NCBI GenBank assembly: GCA_034436035.1
Contig: DAOTVW010000061.1
Span: forward strand, 1-13,555
Direction: 5' to 3'
DNA length: 13,555 nucleotides
Source of the DNA: UBA4823 sp034436035
GTDB taxonomy: Bacteria; Chloroflexota; Anaerolineae; Anaerolineales; UBA4823
In this document: one piece after another, positions 1 through 8,331 of the stretch
Layout of the letters: each line of letters opens with the position of its first letter
Numbering within the stretch: the stretch's first letter is position 1
Position numbers and translations under genes: made by a program
The notes under the pieces: model-generated
What the model saw: the letters and a program-made list of their open reading frames with translations, nothing else
The model's database searches: none
Told to the model about the DNA's origin: nothing

Positions 1-53
1 GGCATGCTGACATTCAGTTACAATGAAATAAACCCTTCACCAATGAGGTCAAT

Positions 54-1511
54 ATGCCTCCAAAAATCGAGTTTCTCAGCCCAGAATTAATCCAAAAAGT
101 ATTAGAAGAAGCTTTTTATTTACTTAATAACACAGGTGTGAAAGTGCAGTCGCCATCAGCTCGCCAATTGTTGGCTGAGTCAGGTGCAATGGTGGATAAC
201 CACGAGGAAATTGTCACACTCCCGGAAGAGGTCGTTCAAAATGCGCTCAAAACCGTTCCGCATGAATTTTGGTTATATACTCGGTCGGGAGAAGCGCTGG
301 TTCATTACGGCGGAGACGCAGTGCATTTTGATCCTGGTTCGTGTGGAGTGCATATTCTTGAACCAGATACATTTGAACATCGCCCTTCAACGAGTATGGA
401 TCTGATCCGCCTCGTTAAAGTCACGGAGCAGCTTCCCCAATATGCTGCACAATCCACTGCGGTGGTATGTAACGAAATACCCAAATCCATTGGAGATTTA
501 TACCGTTTGTTTTTAGTTCTATGGTATTCCAATAAACCAATTGTTACAGGGGCATTTTCCGTCCACACAACCCAAATTATGTTTGATATGTTGGCTATCT
601 TCCGCAACGGCAGAGAAGGACTGCGGAAAAAGCCGCTTGCGGTCTTTGATGTTTGCCCTTCCCCGCCTTTGATTTGGAGCGATTTTGCTGCGCAGAATTT
701 GATAGATTTAGCACGCGCGGGGGTGCCAGCTCAGATTGTCTCGATGCCATTAGCGGGTGCCGCAGCGCCAGTGACCATTTTAGGATCGATTGTTCAGCAC
801 GCCGCTGAATGCCTGAGCGGCATCACGCTGCATCAAGCTGCTAACCCGGGCGCCCCGATTGTTTGGGGAGGTGCCCCGGCAATTTTCGACATGCGTCAAG
901 GGACAACACCGATGGGTGCTATTGAAACCGCAATGTTGGATGCCGCGTATGCACAAGTAGGAAAAAGTTTAGGGTTACCGACCCATGGTTATTTAGGCGC
1001 TAGTGATGCCAAAATAGTGGATGTCCAGGCCGGAATGGAAAGTAGTTTATCGGCTCTTGTGGGGGCATTGGCAGGAATTAATATGATTTCAGGAGCGGGG
1101 ATGTTAGATTTTCTCGCTTGTCAGAGTGTAGAAAAGTTGGTTATTGATGCTGAGGCGATTGGGATGGTGCAACGTTTGCTAAAAGGGATTGAAGTGCAAA
1201 CCGATCCTCTTGCATTGCTTTTCTTTTCGGATTTCCACTTCAAAGGAGATTTCCTGAAGCAACGCTTGACGCGGGATTTATTTCCAAAAGAACAATATCT
1301 CCCTTCGGCGGTGATTGACCGAGGCTCTATTCGCCTCTGGGAAGAGCAAGGAAAATTAGATGCTTTTCAGCGCGCAAAAGTCCGGGCGCAAGAATTAATT
1401 GAAAAGTATCAAAAACCCGAGATGAGTAGCCGTGAGGAACAGGAATTATTGTCTTTGGTCTCTCACGTTGCCCGAGCAGCAGGATTAGAGAAATTACCAT
1501 CATTGCTTTAG
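54..1511 (+). CDS. MttB-family (trimethylamine methyltransferase-like) protein, non-pyrrolysine type
   Basis: Characterised members of this family move a methyl group from a quaternary or tertiary amine (trimethylamine, glycine betaine, proline betaine, carnitine) to the cobalt of a small corrinoid protein in the cytoplasm. The 485 residues match the usual family length of about 480-500. Family-like stretches are the N-terminal helix before LLNNTGVKV, the glycine-rich segment HYGGDAVHFDPGSCGVHI near residues 84-101, the central PLAGAAAPVT segment, and ALAGINMISGAGMLDF in the last third. There is no in-frame UAG, so it is not a pyrrolysine-dependent trimethylamine enzyme and belongs with the MtgB-type homologues. 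ATG 54 has GAGG at 45-48, five bases upstream. The first 53 bases contain stops in two frames and no supportable gene. No corrinoid protein or reactivase is adjacent, so the methyl acceptor is unknown. The family is a firm call; the substrate is not. Confidence 0.88.
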   Translation: MPPKIEFLSPELIQKVLEEAFYLLNNTGVKVQSPSARQLLAESGAMVDNHEEIVTLPEEVVQNALKTVPHEFWLYTRSGEALVHYGGDAVHFDPGSCGVHILEPDTFEHRPSTSMDLIRLVKVTEQLPQYAAQSTAVVCNEIPKSIGDLYRLFLVLWYSNKPIVTGAFSVHTTQIMFDMLAIFRNGREGLRKKPLAVFDVCPSPPLIWSDFAAQNLIDLARAGVPAQIVSMPLAGAAAPVTILGSIVQHAAECLSGITLHQAANPGAPIVWGGAPAIFDMRQGTTPMGAIETAMLDAAYAQVGKSLGLPTHGYLGASDAKIVDVQAGMESSLSALVGALAGINMISGAGMLDFLACQSVEKLVIDAEAIGMVQRLLKGIEVQTDPLALLFFSDFHFKGDFLKQRLTRDLFPKEQYLPSAVIDRGSIRLWEEQGKLDAFQRAKVRAQELIEKYQKPEMSSREEQELLSLVSHVARAAGLEKLPSLL

Positions 1512-1593
1512 ATTAATATCTTACCCAATATCATTCCTGTTTTGCTGGGAATGGGTTTATCTTTAGATAAAAATAAGAATCCAATTTAAATGT

Positions 1594-1597
1594 GGAG
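1594..1597 (+). promoter_or_regulatory. Shine-Dalgarno that sets the S9 peptidase start
   Basis: GGAG lies seven bases before ATG 1605. The alternative in-frame ATG at 1590 has only AT-rich sequence upstream and would place this GGAG inside the coding region. The start at 1605 (MEILDLETLL) is therefore preferred. Confidence 0.5.
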
Positions 1598-1604
1598 ATG
1601 CTTA

Positions 1605-3395
1605 ATGGAAATACTTGATTTAGAAACGTTATTGAAAATTCCTTATCTCGATAGTGATCATTCCCCGGCTGTATCTCCGGATGGCAAGTGGATAGCTTAT
1701 TCCTCCAACTTGACTGGAGAATGGGAAATAAGCGTGTTATCTTTGCAAGACCCAACCATTACGCGCCAAATTAGTCAAGGAGAAGGTGGAAAATTTGCAC
1801 CCCTTTGGTCCCCAGATGGGAAATGGCTTTATTATGCAGTCGACCGGGATGGGAGTGAGCAGTTTGACATTTACCGTTCTTCCCTCGAAAGCGAAGAATC
1901 GCAAAACATAACCCCGGATACTGCCGAGAGCATCGAACCGGAATTCGATCTTTCCCCTTCAGGTGAAAGGTTAGCACTAATTTCGGATCGCAGCGGCATG
2001 TTTGAAGTCTATCTGCTTGATTTAAACAGCAAAGAATGGCAGAAAATCAGCCATCTACCCTACCCAGCTTGTGATGTCAAATGGTCACCCGATGAAAAAT
2101 ATCTTGCTGTTACAGTCATAGCGAAGGGTCAGGATTATTATACTTATTTGTTTTCCCTCTCGGATAGCGAACCCTTGGTCATTGGTGATCGCGATAAACC
2201 GATTTGCGCGAAGCAAGTTACCTGGTCACCAGATGCAAGTATGCTTGCTTTCGCGAGTGATGAGAAGGGGTTTTACAATATTGGTCTCTATGATTTGAAT
2301 TTAAAACGGTATGCCTGGTTAACCTCAGGGAAAGGAGATAAGGAAGCCCCACGCTGGTCACCTGACGGCAGAAAAATTGCGTTCTTACTGGGACAAGGAG
2401 CTAAAAACAGTTTAGCGGTATTCGATTTGAAATTAAGGGAGACAGCTGTTTGCCAACATAAAGTAGGGATTTATGCACGCCCCACTTTTGCCCCAGATAG
2501 CAAGACAGTTTATTTTGTTTTTGAAAACCCGCAAAACCCACCGAATTTATATCGATTTACCTTGCCGGATGGCAAACCCACCCAATTAACCCGCTCTCCG
2601 GGTTTGGAACCCTTGCGAAAACATTTGGTCATGCCGCAGGAAATAACCTATCGCAGTTTTGATGGCAAAGAAGTGCCGGCTTTGTTATTTAAAAAGGATT
2701 CGATTAATGCTCCTGCAGCATCGGTTGTTTATGTCCATGGAGGACCGAATTGGCTCACCCAAATCTGCTGGGATGGGTTAATCCAGCATATGGTCAGTCG
2801 GGGTTGGGTGGTAATTGCTCCGAACTACCGTGGTTCAACTGGCTATGGAAAAGACTGGCAAACGCTGAACCGATTTGATTTAGGCGGGGCGGAGACACAA
2901 GATTTAGTGGCTGCCGCTGATTATTTAATCCAGCGTCAAATTGCACATCCGCAGAAAATCGCTGTGACGGGGCGCAGTCACGGTGGCTATTTAACCATGA
3001 CCTGCCTCACAAAGTTCCCGGAATATTGGGTTTGTGGAAGTGCTGTGGTGCCTTTTCTGAATTGGTTCACCGCCCATGCCAACGCCCGTCAGGATTTACA
3101 GCATTGGGATTTGGAAAATTTTGGAGACCCGCAATTGAATCGAGATCGCTATCATGAACGTTCTCCTTACTTTTTCCTGGATCATATTCAGGCTGCGGTG
3201 CAATTAATATGTGGTGAAAATGACCCACGCTGTCCAGCCAGTGAATCAACACAAGCGTACCAAAAATTGCGGGAATTGGGAAAAGCGTGTGAAATTCACC
3301 TCTATGAAGGAGAAGGGCACTTTTTTCTAAAGCGTGAAAATGTGATCGACGCGAAGAAAAAACAAGTGACATTTTTGGCGCGCTTTTTGGAGTAA
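1605..3395 (+). CDS. S9-family (prolyl oligopeptidase / acylaminoacyl peptidase-like) serine peptidase
   Basis: This is a predicted cytoplasmic peptidase that cuts short peptides or removes N-acylated residues; no signal peptide is visible. From the start at 1605 the protein has 596 residues. Residues about 15-340 form a beta-propeller with repeated PD40-type units (SPDGKWIAYSS, WSPDGKWLYYA, WSPDEKYLAV, WSPDASMLAFAS, WSPDGRKIAFL, FAPDSKTVYF). The alpha/beta hydrolase domain follows: oxyanion segment YVHGGP near 376-381, nucleophile Ser458 in GRSHGGY, Asp540 in GENDPRCP and His572 in GEGHFF, so the Ser-Asp-His triad is complete. An in-frame ATG at 1590 would add five residues but lacks a ribosome-binding site. 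It follows the MttB-like gene by 93 bases and precedes an M20 amidohydrolase on the same strand, which suggests peptide or acyl-amino-acid catabolism. The exact substrate is not visible. Confidence 0.92.
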   Translation: MEILDLETLLKIPYLDSDHSPAVSPDGKWIAYSSNLTGEWEISVLSLQDPTITRQISQGEGGKFAPLWSPDGKWLYYAVDRDGSEQFDIYRSSLESEESQNITPDTAESIEPEFDLSPSGERLALISDRSGMFEVYLLDLNSKEWQKISHLPYPACDVKWSPDEKYLAVTVIAKGQDYYTYLFSLSDSEPLVIGDRDKPICAKQVTWSPDASMLAFASDEKGFYNIGLYDLNLKRYAWLTSGKGDKEAPRWSPDGRKIAFLLGQGAKNSLAVFDLKLRETAVCQHKVGIYARPTFAPDSKTVYFVFENPQNPPNLYRFTLPDGKPTQLTRSPGLEPLRKHLVMPQEITYRSFDGKEVPALLFKKDSINAPAASVVYVHGGPNWLTQICWDGLIQHMVSRGWVVIAPNYRGSTGYGKDWQTLNRFDLGGAETQDLVAAADYLIQRQIAHPQKIAVTGRSHGGYLTMTCLTKFPEYWVCGSAVVPFLNWFTAHANARQDLQHWDLENFGDPQLNRDRYHERSPYFFLDHIQAAVQLICGENDPRCPASESTQAYQKLRELGKACEIHLYEGEGHFFLKRENVIDAKKKQVTFLARFLE

Positions 3396-3428
3396 TCACT
3401 TTTACGTAACCATTTTAAATATGGATAG

Positions 3429-3433
3429 AAGGG
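3429..3433 (+). promoter_or_regulatory. Shine-Dalgarno that sets the M20 hydrolase start
   Basis: AAGGG lies five bases before ATG 3439 and eight before ATG 3442. The first in-frame ATG, at 3421, has no purine-rich site upstream. The start is placed at 3439; 3442 is equally possible. Confidence 0.45.
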
Positions 3434-3438
3434 AAAAA

Positions 3439-4599
3439 ATGATGTTAGAAAAAGCGCAATCTATTCAAAATGAGCTTATCCAATGGCGCAGGCACATTCA
3501 TCGTCATCCAGAATTAGGGTTTAAAGAAGTGCAAACTGCTCAATTGGTAGCGGATACTTGCCGGCAGTTGGGTTGGCGAGTGAGGACTGCAGTAGGAAAG
3601 ACTGGTGTGGTCGCTGAGTTAGGAGAGGGGAAACCCTGTGTTGGATTACGGGCAGATATGGACGCATTGCCTATCCAGGAGATGAACGATGTGGAATATG
3701 CATCGGTTATCCCTGGCGTGATGCACGCCTGTGGACATGATGCCCATACTGCCATGTTATTAGGTGTAGCAAAGCTCTTAGCAAAAGAGGCTTTTAATGG
3801 GAGAGTTCGATTATTATTTCAACCTGCCGAAGAGGTAGGCGATGAAGAGGGTATTAGTGGAGCACCACGCATGATTGCCGATGGCGCAATAGATGAGGTA
3901 GATGCAGTATTTGCTCTCCATGTCGATAGCAATTTAAGCGTCGGTAAAATTACGATTAGCCCCGGTTATTCCTCGGCGGGAGTAGATACGTTTTACGCAA
4001 CCGTTATCGGTAATGGCGGGCATGGCGCTTATCCTCATCGCACCATAGACCCGATATATCTCTCTTCTCTGGTTATTCAAGCTATCAATGGTATTGTCTC
4101 GCGGCGCATCCATCCTTTTGAACCAGCAGTGGTAAGCATTGGTGCAATCCATGGCGGTGCTGCCAGTAATGTTATTCCCGATCAGGTGGAATTAATAGGT
4201 ACCATTCGTTATCTACAACCGGATGTTCAAAAAACCATTCAAGAAGAGGTTGAAAGCGCTTTACAAGTAACCCGTCCGTTGGGTGGGAATTATCAATTGA
4301 AATGGGAAATTGGATATCCCCCCATGCTTAATCATCCTGAAGCAGTGGAAATCATCCGGACTGTAGCAAAACAGATGCTAGGGGAGGATCAGATTGGGAT
4401 TCCAGAAAACGAAATGGGCGCGGAGGATTTTGGTTTCTTCACCCAAAAAGCACCAGGAGCAATGTTCTACTTAGGTGCACGCATTGAAGGTGATGTCCGC
4501 TACGGACATCAATCACGCTTCGATATCGATGAGCGTTGTTTGCCGATTGGAACTGCCCTCTTAGCTCAGACTGCCTTAACATTTCTCAGGACGCGTTAG
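3439..4599 (+). CDS. M20-family metal-dependent amidohydrolase (N-acyl amino acid / hippurate hydrolase type)
   Basis: Enzymes of this family (M20D; hippurate hydrolase, N-acyl-L-amino acid amidohydrolase, IAA-amino acid hydrolase) hydrolyse the amide of N-acyl amino acids with a di-metal centre in the cytoplasm. From ATG 3439 the protein has 386 residues, typical of the family. Visible motifs are HRHPELGF near the N-terminus, RADMDALP (about 71-78), MHACGHDAHTAMLLG with metal ligands Cys98 and His100, FQPAEEVG with Glu131/132, a His near 161, GGHGAYPH in the lid/dimerisation domain (about 193-200), GAASNVIPD, and GAEDFGFF (about 327-334). All the expected ligands are present, so it should be active. 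It lies 43 bases after the S9 peptidase and probably shares its transcript. Its stop is 5 bases from the stop of the convergent gene, with no clear terminator between. The acyl group is unknown. Confidence 0.93.
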   Translation: MMLEKAQSIQNELIQWRRHIHRHPELGFKEVQTAQLVADTCRQLGWRVRTAVGKTGVVAELGEGKPCVGLRADMDALPIQEMNDVEYASVIPGVMHACGHDAHTAMLLGVAKLLAKEAFNGRVRLLFQPAEEVGDEEGISGAPRMIADGAIDEVDAVFALHVDSNLSVGKITISPGYSSAGVDTFYATVIGNGGHGAYPHRTIDPIYLSSLVIQAINGIVSRRIHPFEPAVVSIGAIHGGAASNVIPDQVELIGTIRYLQPDVQKTIQEEVESALQVTRPLGGNYQLKWEIGYPPMLNHPEAVEIIRTVAKQMLGEDQIGIPENEMGAEDFGFFTQKAPGAMFYLGARIEGDVRYGHQSRFDIDERCLPIGTALLAQTALTFLRTR

Positions 4600-4604
4600 A
4601 GAAG

Positions 4605-6080
4605 TTATAGATTTATCATCATCAAGCCATTTTGGGCGGGAATATAATGAAAAGGACCCTGTGGAACATGGTTATCGATTTGCAAAGCGCCTTGATCCAT
4701 TAATTCCCACATGACTTGAAATGGTGCTTTCCCTTCAACCCATTTTTCCGCAATCATAATCCCATGCCCTGAAATCACGGTAAAGACGACCGAGCGAGGG
4801 TCCTCGGGGTCTCGCAGCGCTTGGGAACGGCTAAACGCTCTATAAATTGCCTGAGCCTGGGCTTCGGTTGAGCAAGAAACCGGATAATAATAAAATGGTT
4901 CGTCTAAAGGTACAAATTCAACATGATTAGGATCATAGGCGCGTAATCCCCGGTGGCCATGAAGTTTTGAGCGGGCAACTGGCACTTTAAATGTTGTATG
5001 GTCATCCCAGCGGATATCGATTTTGGGTAAATCCTGATCCATCAAGAGCATTTCCACTGCTTCGGAGGAAGGAGGGTCGTTTCGTTTTCCGTGGACATGC
5101 CGTACTAATGCTCCTTGCTCATCAGACCGCACCCCGACGATCACAGCCAGTTCATCCTCGGTTAGATTATCTTTGTCAACCGGGCGGGCGCTACCGGTGA
5201 TGGTAGCAATCAATGCGTTTAGTTGTGGTTCCCAAGTCGCAAAACAACCTTCTGAATATTGGCTCGCGACCGAATCCGCCACTGCTGGAACGGATACAAG
5301 GTTAGCAATGCGCACCATATCGGTAAAAAAGCGCCTCTTGCCCAACTCGAATCCTGCTTGGCGCATCGCTGCGGGGGTGGATAAAGTTTTCCATACTTCG
5401 TATGGAATTTCCTCTCCGACAACCTGATGAGCGGTAATTTCATGCGTGCTGGCAGCGGTGACAATGCGCAACATCAGGTCTTCATAAAAAGCTGTTGGGT
5501 TTTGCGCATCTGACCGTGGATACGCGCCCACTAAATCAAAGGTATAGGCTTCGATTGGTTGCTCGTCAGCGATAACCAATATTAATCGGATACATTTCGC
5601 TTGCGATTGAAGCAGCCTTAATAGAGAAAGAATTGGCCCGCCGCGTTTTCCCTGTTCATACAATGTTAGATAAGCGCTCTCCGCCAAACCGGGGAAGTTG
5701 AAGTCTTCAGGATTTGGCGGGTCTTTTTCCAATGCTTTTTGGAAATGATCTAATAAGGAATGGAATTGATCAGGTGTGCTGTGCAATATTGTGAAAATAA
5801 TGGGTGAACGGGGGAGATGATATTTTGAGCGCGCAGTAAAAAGTAAAGCCTTGCGCCAATTCAATGCTTCACCAAATTTTGCAGTGGTAAGAAGGACATC
5901 CGTTTCGGCATTTGGCGTTTCATCAATCTGATGACCATGTAATTGAAAAGAATTCAGTAACCCTTCCATAAAATGATCTAAAACCGCATCCTCGGTACCT
6001 GGGACATAAGCGAGATGAAGCGTGCGCAGCCACTGATGGGTGGGATGGAATGTAGGTAATGGAGATGAATTCTGGTTCAT
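4605..6080 (-). CDS. Conserved-looking protein of unknown function (491 aa), coupled to an SDR
   Basis: I do not recognise this family. The 491-residue protein has no signal peptide and no clear membrane segment, so it is probably cytoplasmic. Notable stretches are YSEGCFATWEPQLNALIATI, the following TGSARPVDKDNLTEDELA, GALVRHVHGKRNDPPSSEA, a DDHTTFKVPVARSKLHGHRG segment, and a C-terminal SGHGIMIAEKWVEG. The concentration of Gly, His, Arg and Asp in the second half looks like an active-site or ligand-binding region, but this is an impression only. The start ATG (6080-6078) overlaps the stop of the upstream SDR gene in an ATGA, indicating translational coupling and a shared process. The gene ends 5 bases from the convergent M20 gene. 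Nothing suggests truncation. It could be an enzyme acting on the product of the SDR. Confidence 0.8.
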   Translation of the reverse strand: MNQNSSPLPTFHPTHQWLRTLHLAYVPGTEDAVLDHFMEGLLNSFQLHGHQIDETPNAETDVLLTTAKFGEALNWRKALLFTARSKYHLPRSPIIFTILHSTPDQFHSLLDHFQKALEKDPPNPEDFNFPGLAESAYLTLYEQGKRGGPILSLLRLLQSQAKCIRLILVIADEQPIEAYTFDLVGAYPRSDAQNPTAFYEDLMLRIVTAASTHEITAHQVVGEEIPYEVWKTLSTPAAMRQAGFELGKRRFFTDMVRIANLVSVPAVADSVASQYSEGCFATWEPQLNALIATITGSARPVDKDNLTEDELAVIVGVRSDEQGALVRHVHGKRNDPPSSEAVEMLLMDQDLPKIDIRWDDHTTFKVPVARSKLHGHRGLRAYDPNHVEFVPLDEPFYYYPVSCSTEAQAQAIYRAFSRSQALRDPEDPRSVVFTVISGHGIMIAEKWVEGKAPFQVMWELMDQGALQIDNHVPQGPFHYIPAQNGLMMINL

Positions 6081-6880
6081 GCTAACCTTTCCTTGGTCAC
6101 TTCTGTTCCTTCGAGCTTGAATATCCGTACGGCATAATCGGCGAGACGGGGAGAGATAACTTGTAAATAATAAAGCAGATACGTTTGAGGAGGGAGGATA
6201 ATTTCTGCTTTATTCTTACGGACGCCGTTTAAAATCCCTTGCGCACATTGCTTGGCTGAGATTTTGGCAGAAATCCAGTGAACCTTCAGATGATTGATCA
6301 TTGGCGTATCCACTCGACCAGGGAAGACAAGGCTTACTTTCACCCCGCTTTGATAAAGCTCTTGGCGTAAAACATCACCAAAACCAGCTAAAGCAAATTT
6401 GGCAGAAACGTACGGTGCATCGAATGGCAGCCCTTTTTTGGCGTCCATACTAGAAACAAATACGATGTGACCTTGTTGTTTCTGCAGCATGTGCGGTAAG
6501 ACTGCCAAAGTCAAATATACATGGCTATAGAAGTTTATATCCATGGATTGTTTTAGGGTTTCCGCTTTTAACTCAACGATGCGCGATCGGAGGTATTGTC
6601 CTGCATTTGAAAATAGATAATCGATCGTGCTGAACTGATTTATTGTCGCTTGGATGAGATTTTGAACTTCAACCGGTTGAGTGACATCGGTTGGAACAGG
6701 CAGGGCAACTCCGCCGAGTTGACGAATTTTTTCAGCCAAATCCTCTAATGCGGATTCGTTACGGGCAGCGAGGACAATTTTTGCACCCTCTTCAGCGAGC
6801 AGCAGCGCTAGCTCTTTGCCGATACCTGATGAAGCTCCGCTGATCACCGCCACCTTATTATGAAAATATTTTTTAACCAT
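6077..6880 (-). CDS. Short-chain dehydrogenase/reductase (classical SDR)
   Basis: This is an NAD(P)H-dependent oxidoreductase acting on a hydroxyl or keto group. The 267 residues fit a classical SDR. The Rossmann nucleotide motif GASSGIG is at 15-21, with Arg40 after the second strand (favouring NADPH), the TDV cofactor-binding Asp at 65, NAG at 92-94, Asn116 in MDIN, catalytic Ser144 in VSS, and Tyr157/Lys161 in YVSAK. The tetrad Asn-Ser-Tyr-Lys is complete. The C-terminal PQTYLLYYLQVISPRLADYA segment resembles SDRs acting on lipid-like or bulky substrates, which is only suggestive. ATG 6880 has a weak AAGGGG site about eight bases upstream. The stop overlaps the ATG of the 491-residue gene by 4 bases. 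A -10-like element lies about 57 bases upstream. The substrate is not predictable. Confidence 0.93.
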   Translation of the reverse strand: MVKKYFHNKVAVISGASSGIGKELALLLAEEGAKIVLAARNESALEDLAEKIRQLGGVALPVPTDVTQPVEVQNLIQATINQFSTIDYLFSNAGQYLRSRIVELKAETLKQSMDINFYSHVYLTLAVLPHMLQKQQGHIVFVSSMDAKKGLPFDAPYVSAKFALAGFGDVLRQELYQSGVKVSLVFPGRVDTPMINHLKVHWISAKISAKQCAQGILNGVRKNKAEIILPPQTYLLYYLQVISPRLADYAVRIFKLEGTEVTKERLA

Positions 6881-6936
6881 GCCAAGCCCCTTTGCCGATC
6901 TATGATGTCTGAATATACTAGATGGAATTGGTCTAA

Positions 6937-6942
6937 ATTATA
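6937..6942 (-). promoter_or_regulatory. Possible -10 element for the SDR gene pair
   Basis: The minus strand reads TATAAT (6942 to 6937), a perfect -10 hexamer in the 106-base gap between the SIS gene and the SDR gene. It would give a leader of roughly 50 bases. No good -35 hexamer is visible at 16-18 bases spacing, so support is limited to the -10 and its position. Confidence 0.3.
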
Positions 6943-6986
6943 AACCCCATACGATATTGGGAGATACGCTTAATAAGGACTTGAAC

Positions 6987-8033
6987 TTAGATCGTTTTCG
7001 TAACCTTATGCAAGCTGCGCGGGTGATCGGGATCAAGATCACGCTCAGCGGCTAAATCTAACGCAAATAATTGCCCTGGAATTATGGAAATGATGGGAGA
7101 AAGCCATTCGGGCACTTTAACGGGCAAGGGGATTTGCATTCTTCCCAATTTTAATAATTCAGGATTATCACTGATTACAATTGACTCGGCATGCACGGAG
7201 CCAATTGTTTCTAAAAAGTGTTGCATTTCTTCCTGTAATACGCCGCTTGGCGCGATGACAAACACGGGAAATCCTTCTTCAAGCATCGCAAATGGTCCGT
7301 GCAAGAAGTCAGCACTGCTAAAAGGTTCTACAACAGTATAGGTAAGTTCTTTTATTTTCAATGCCATTTCAAAGGCAGTACAATAATTAAACCCTCTGCC
7401 AATAACCACACAAGCGCGCATATAACGATAGCGGGGGACAATCTGAGTAATGTACTGGCGGGCATCCAGTACTTTTTGCATTGCATCCGGAATGGATTGC
7501 AAGGCTGATCGCCGAATTGGATTTTGATCAAGGGCAACGCTCAGCGCTGCTATGACGGCGAGTTCCGCGGTATATGTTTTTGTTGCTGCAACCGAGCGCT
7601 CTTCACCGGCGTTGAGATGGAGGACAAATTCAGCAGAGTTAGCCAGCGGCGATCGGAGATCGTTAGTTATTGCAGCGGTTAATGCGCCTTGCCGTTTGCC
7701 TTCCTCTACCACGGCAATGATATCGGGGCTCATTCCACTCTGACTGATTCCTAAAACCAAAGCATTTTGCAAACGGGGTGGAGATTGATAGATGGTAAAT
7801 AAACTCGGTGTTGCCAGGGCAACCGGAAGCCGATTAAAAGCGCCCCATAGATAATTCGCATACCGGGCTGCATTGTCACTTGTCCCACGGGCGGCTATGA
7901 GGACAAATGAGATATTCCTCTGCTTAATGGCAGATGCTAAATTCTGGATGGTTCCCCATTCCGAATGGAATAAAGTCTCAATAACCCCTGGTTGAGCGTG
8001 GATTTCTTGGTAAAGGTACGTTTCTTCCAGCAT
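6987..8033 (-). CDS. Two-SIS-domain sugar-phosphate isomerase/deaminase (NagB-II / AgaS / GlmS-isomerase-like)
   Basis: It probably converts an amino-sugar phosphate such as glucosamine-6-phosphate to the keto-sugar phosphate and ammonia, in the cytoplasm. The 348-residue protein has two SIS domains (about 20-160 and 200-340) without the N-terminal glutaminase domain of GlmS. Motifs are ARGTSDNA (48-55), the phosphosugar-binding GISQSGMSPD (95-104), AGEERSVAATKTYT (142-155), RGFNYCTAFE in the second domain, PFSSADFLHGP with His245, and the C-terminal RSLHKVTKT, which matches the family ending. Loss of the glutaminase domain and this tail favour the deaminase type over a synthase. ATG 8033 has GGAAAGG about eight bases upstream. 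It is divergent from the right-hand operon. Deaminase versus isomerase, and the exact sugar, remain open. Confidence 0.85.
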   Translation of the reverse strand: MLEETYLYQEIHAQPGVIETLFHSEWGTIQNLASAIKQRNISFVLIAARGTSDNAARYANYLWGAFNRLPVALATPSLFTIYQSPPRLQNALVLGISQSGMSPDIIAVVEEGKRQGALTAAITNDLRSPLANSAEFVLHLNAGEERSVAATKTYTAELAVIAALSVALDQNPIRRSALQSIPDAMQKVLDARQYITQIVPRYRYMRACVVIGRGFNYCTAFEMALKIKELTYTVVEPFSSADFLHGPFAMLEEGFPVFVIAPSGVLQEEMQHFLETIGSVHAESIVISDNPELLKLGRMQIPLPVKVPEWLSPIISIIPGQLFALDLAAERDLDPDHPRSLHKVTKTI

Positions 8034-8129
8034 GCTGAAAACCTTTCCGTTTTAAGGATGGTATAATGAAATTAAGGTATTGCTGCCAGGCTTTTCACCC
8101 AGCCAATAATCTCGAATAAAGCAATGATC

Positions 8130-8143
8130 GGTATTCTTATACC
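8130..8143. promoter_or_regulatory. Inverted repeat GGTAT-N4-ATACC, candidate operator over a -10
   Basis: GGTAT (8130-8134) and ATACC (8139-8143) form a perfect 5-base inverted repeat with the spacer TCTT. On the minus strand the same bases read TGGTATAAG (8144 to 8136), an extended -10-like element facing the SIS gene about 100 bases away. A regulator bound here would block that promoter. Support is the symmetry and the overlap only; no good -35 is present. Confidence 0.3.
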
Positions 8144-8326
8144 ATAAAAAACTTTAATTATCGATACAATTACTGAGACTGATCGTCACAAATACAGGTA
8201 TTATTGAAAATTGATCCTCGTTACCCCACTTTCATTCTCCTGATCATTGGAGGATAAGGATTCGCTTTCCTGTCAAAATAGCGCATGCAAGTGGGGGTAA
8301 TCGTTGTGTTTCAGTTAATTTGCAAT

Positions 8327-8331
8327 AGGAG
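8327..8331 (+). promoter_or_regulatory. Shine-Dalgarno that sets the DUF2179 protein start
   Basis: AGGAG lies seven bases before ATG 8339. An in-frame ATG at 8285 has no such site and would put hydrophilic, uncharacteristic residues before the first membrane segment. Confidence 0.6.

Noticed and set aside
1..53. Tail of an upstream gene
   Set aside because: Stops occur at 8-10 and 24-26 in two frames, but too few codons are visible to support any reading.
54..1511. Pyrrolysine-dependent trimethylamine methyltransferase
   Set aside because: There is no in-frame amber codon and no sign of a pyl gene in the window.
1532..1553. Hairpin CATTCC/GGAATG after the MttB-like gene as a terminator
   Set aside because: The stem is only 6 bp with a 10-base loop and is not followed by a run of T.
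8062..8067. Perfect TATAAT on the + strand
   Set aside because: It sits about 270 bases before the + strand gene, just upstream of the divergent SIS start, with no -35 element at a suitable distance.
8271..8276. Perfect TTGACA (-35) on the minus strand
   Set aside because: No -10-like hexamer is found 15-19 bases downstream on that strand.
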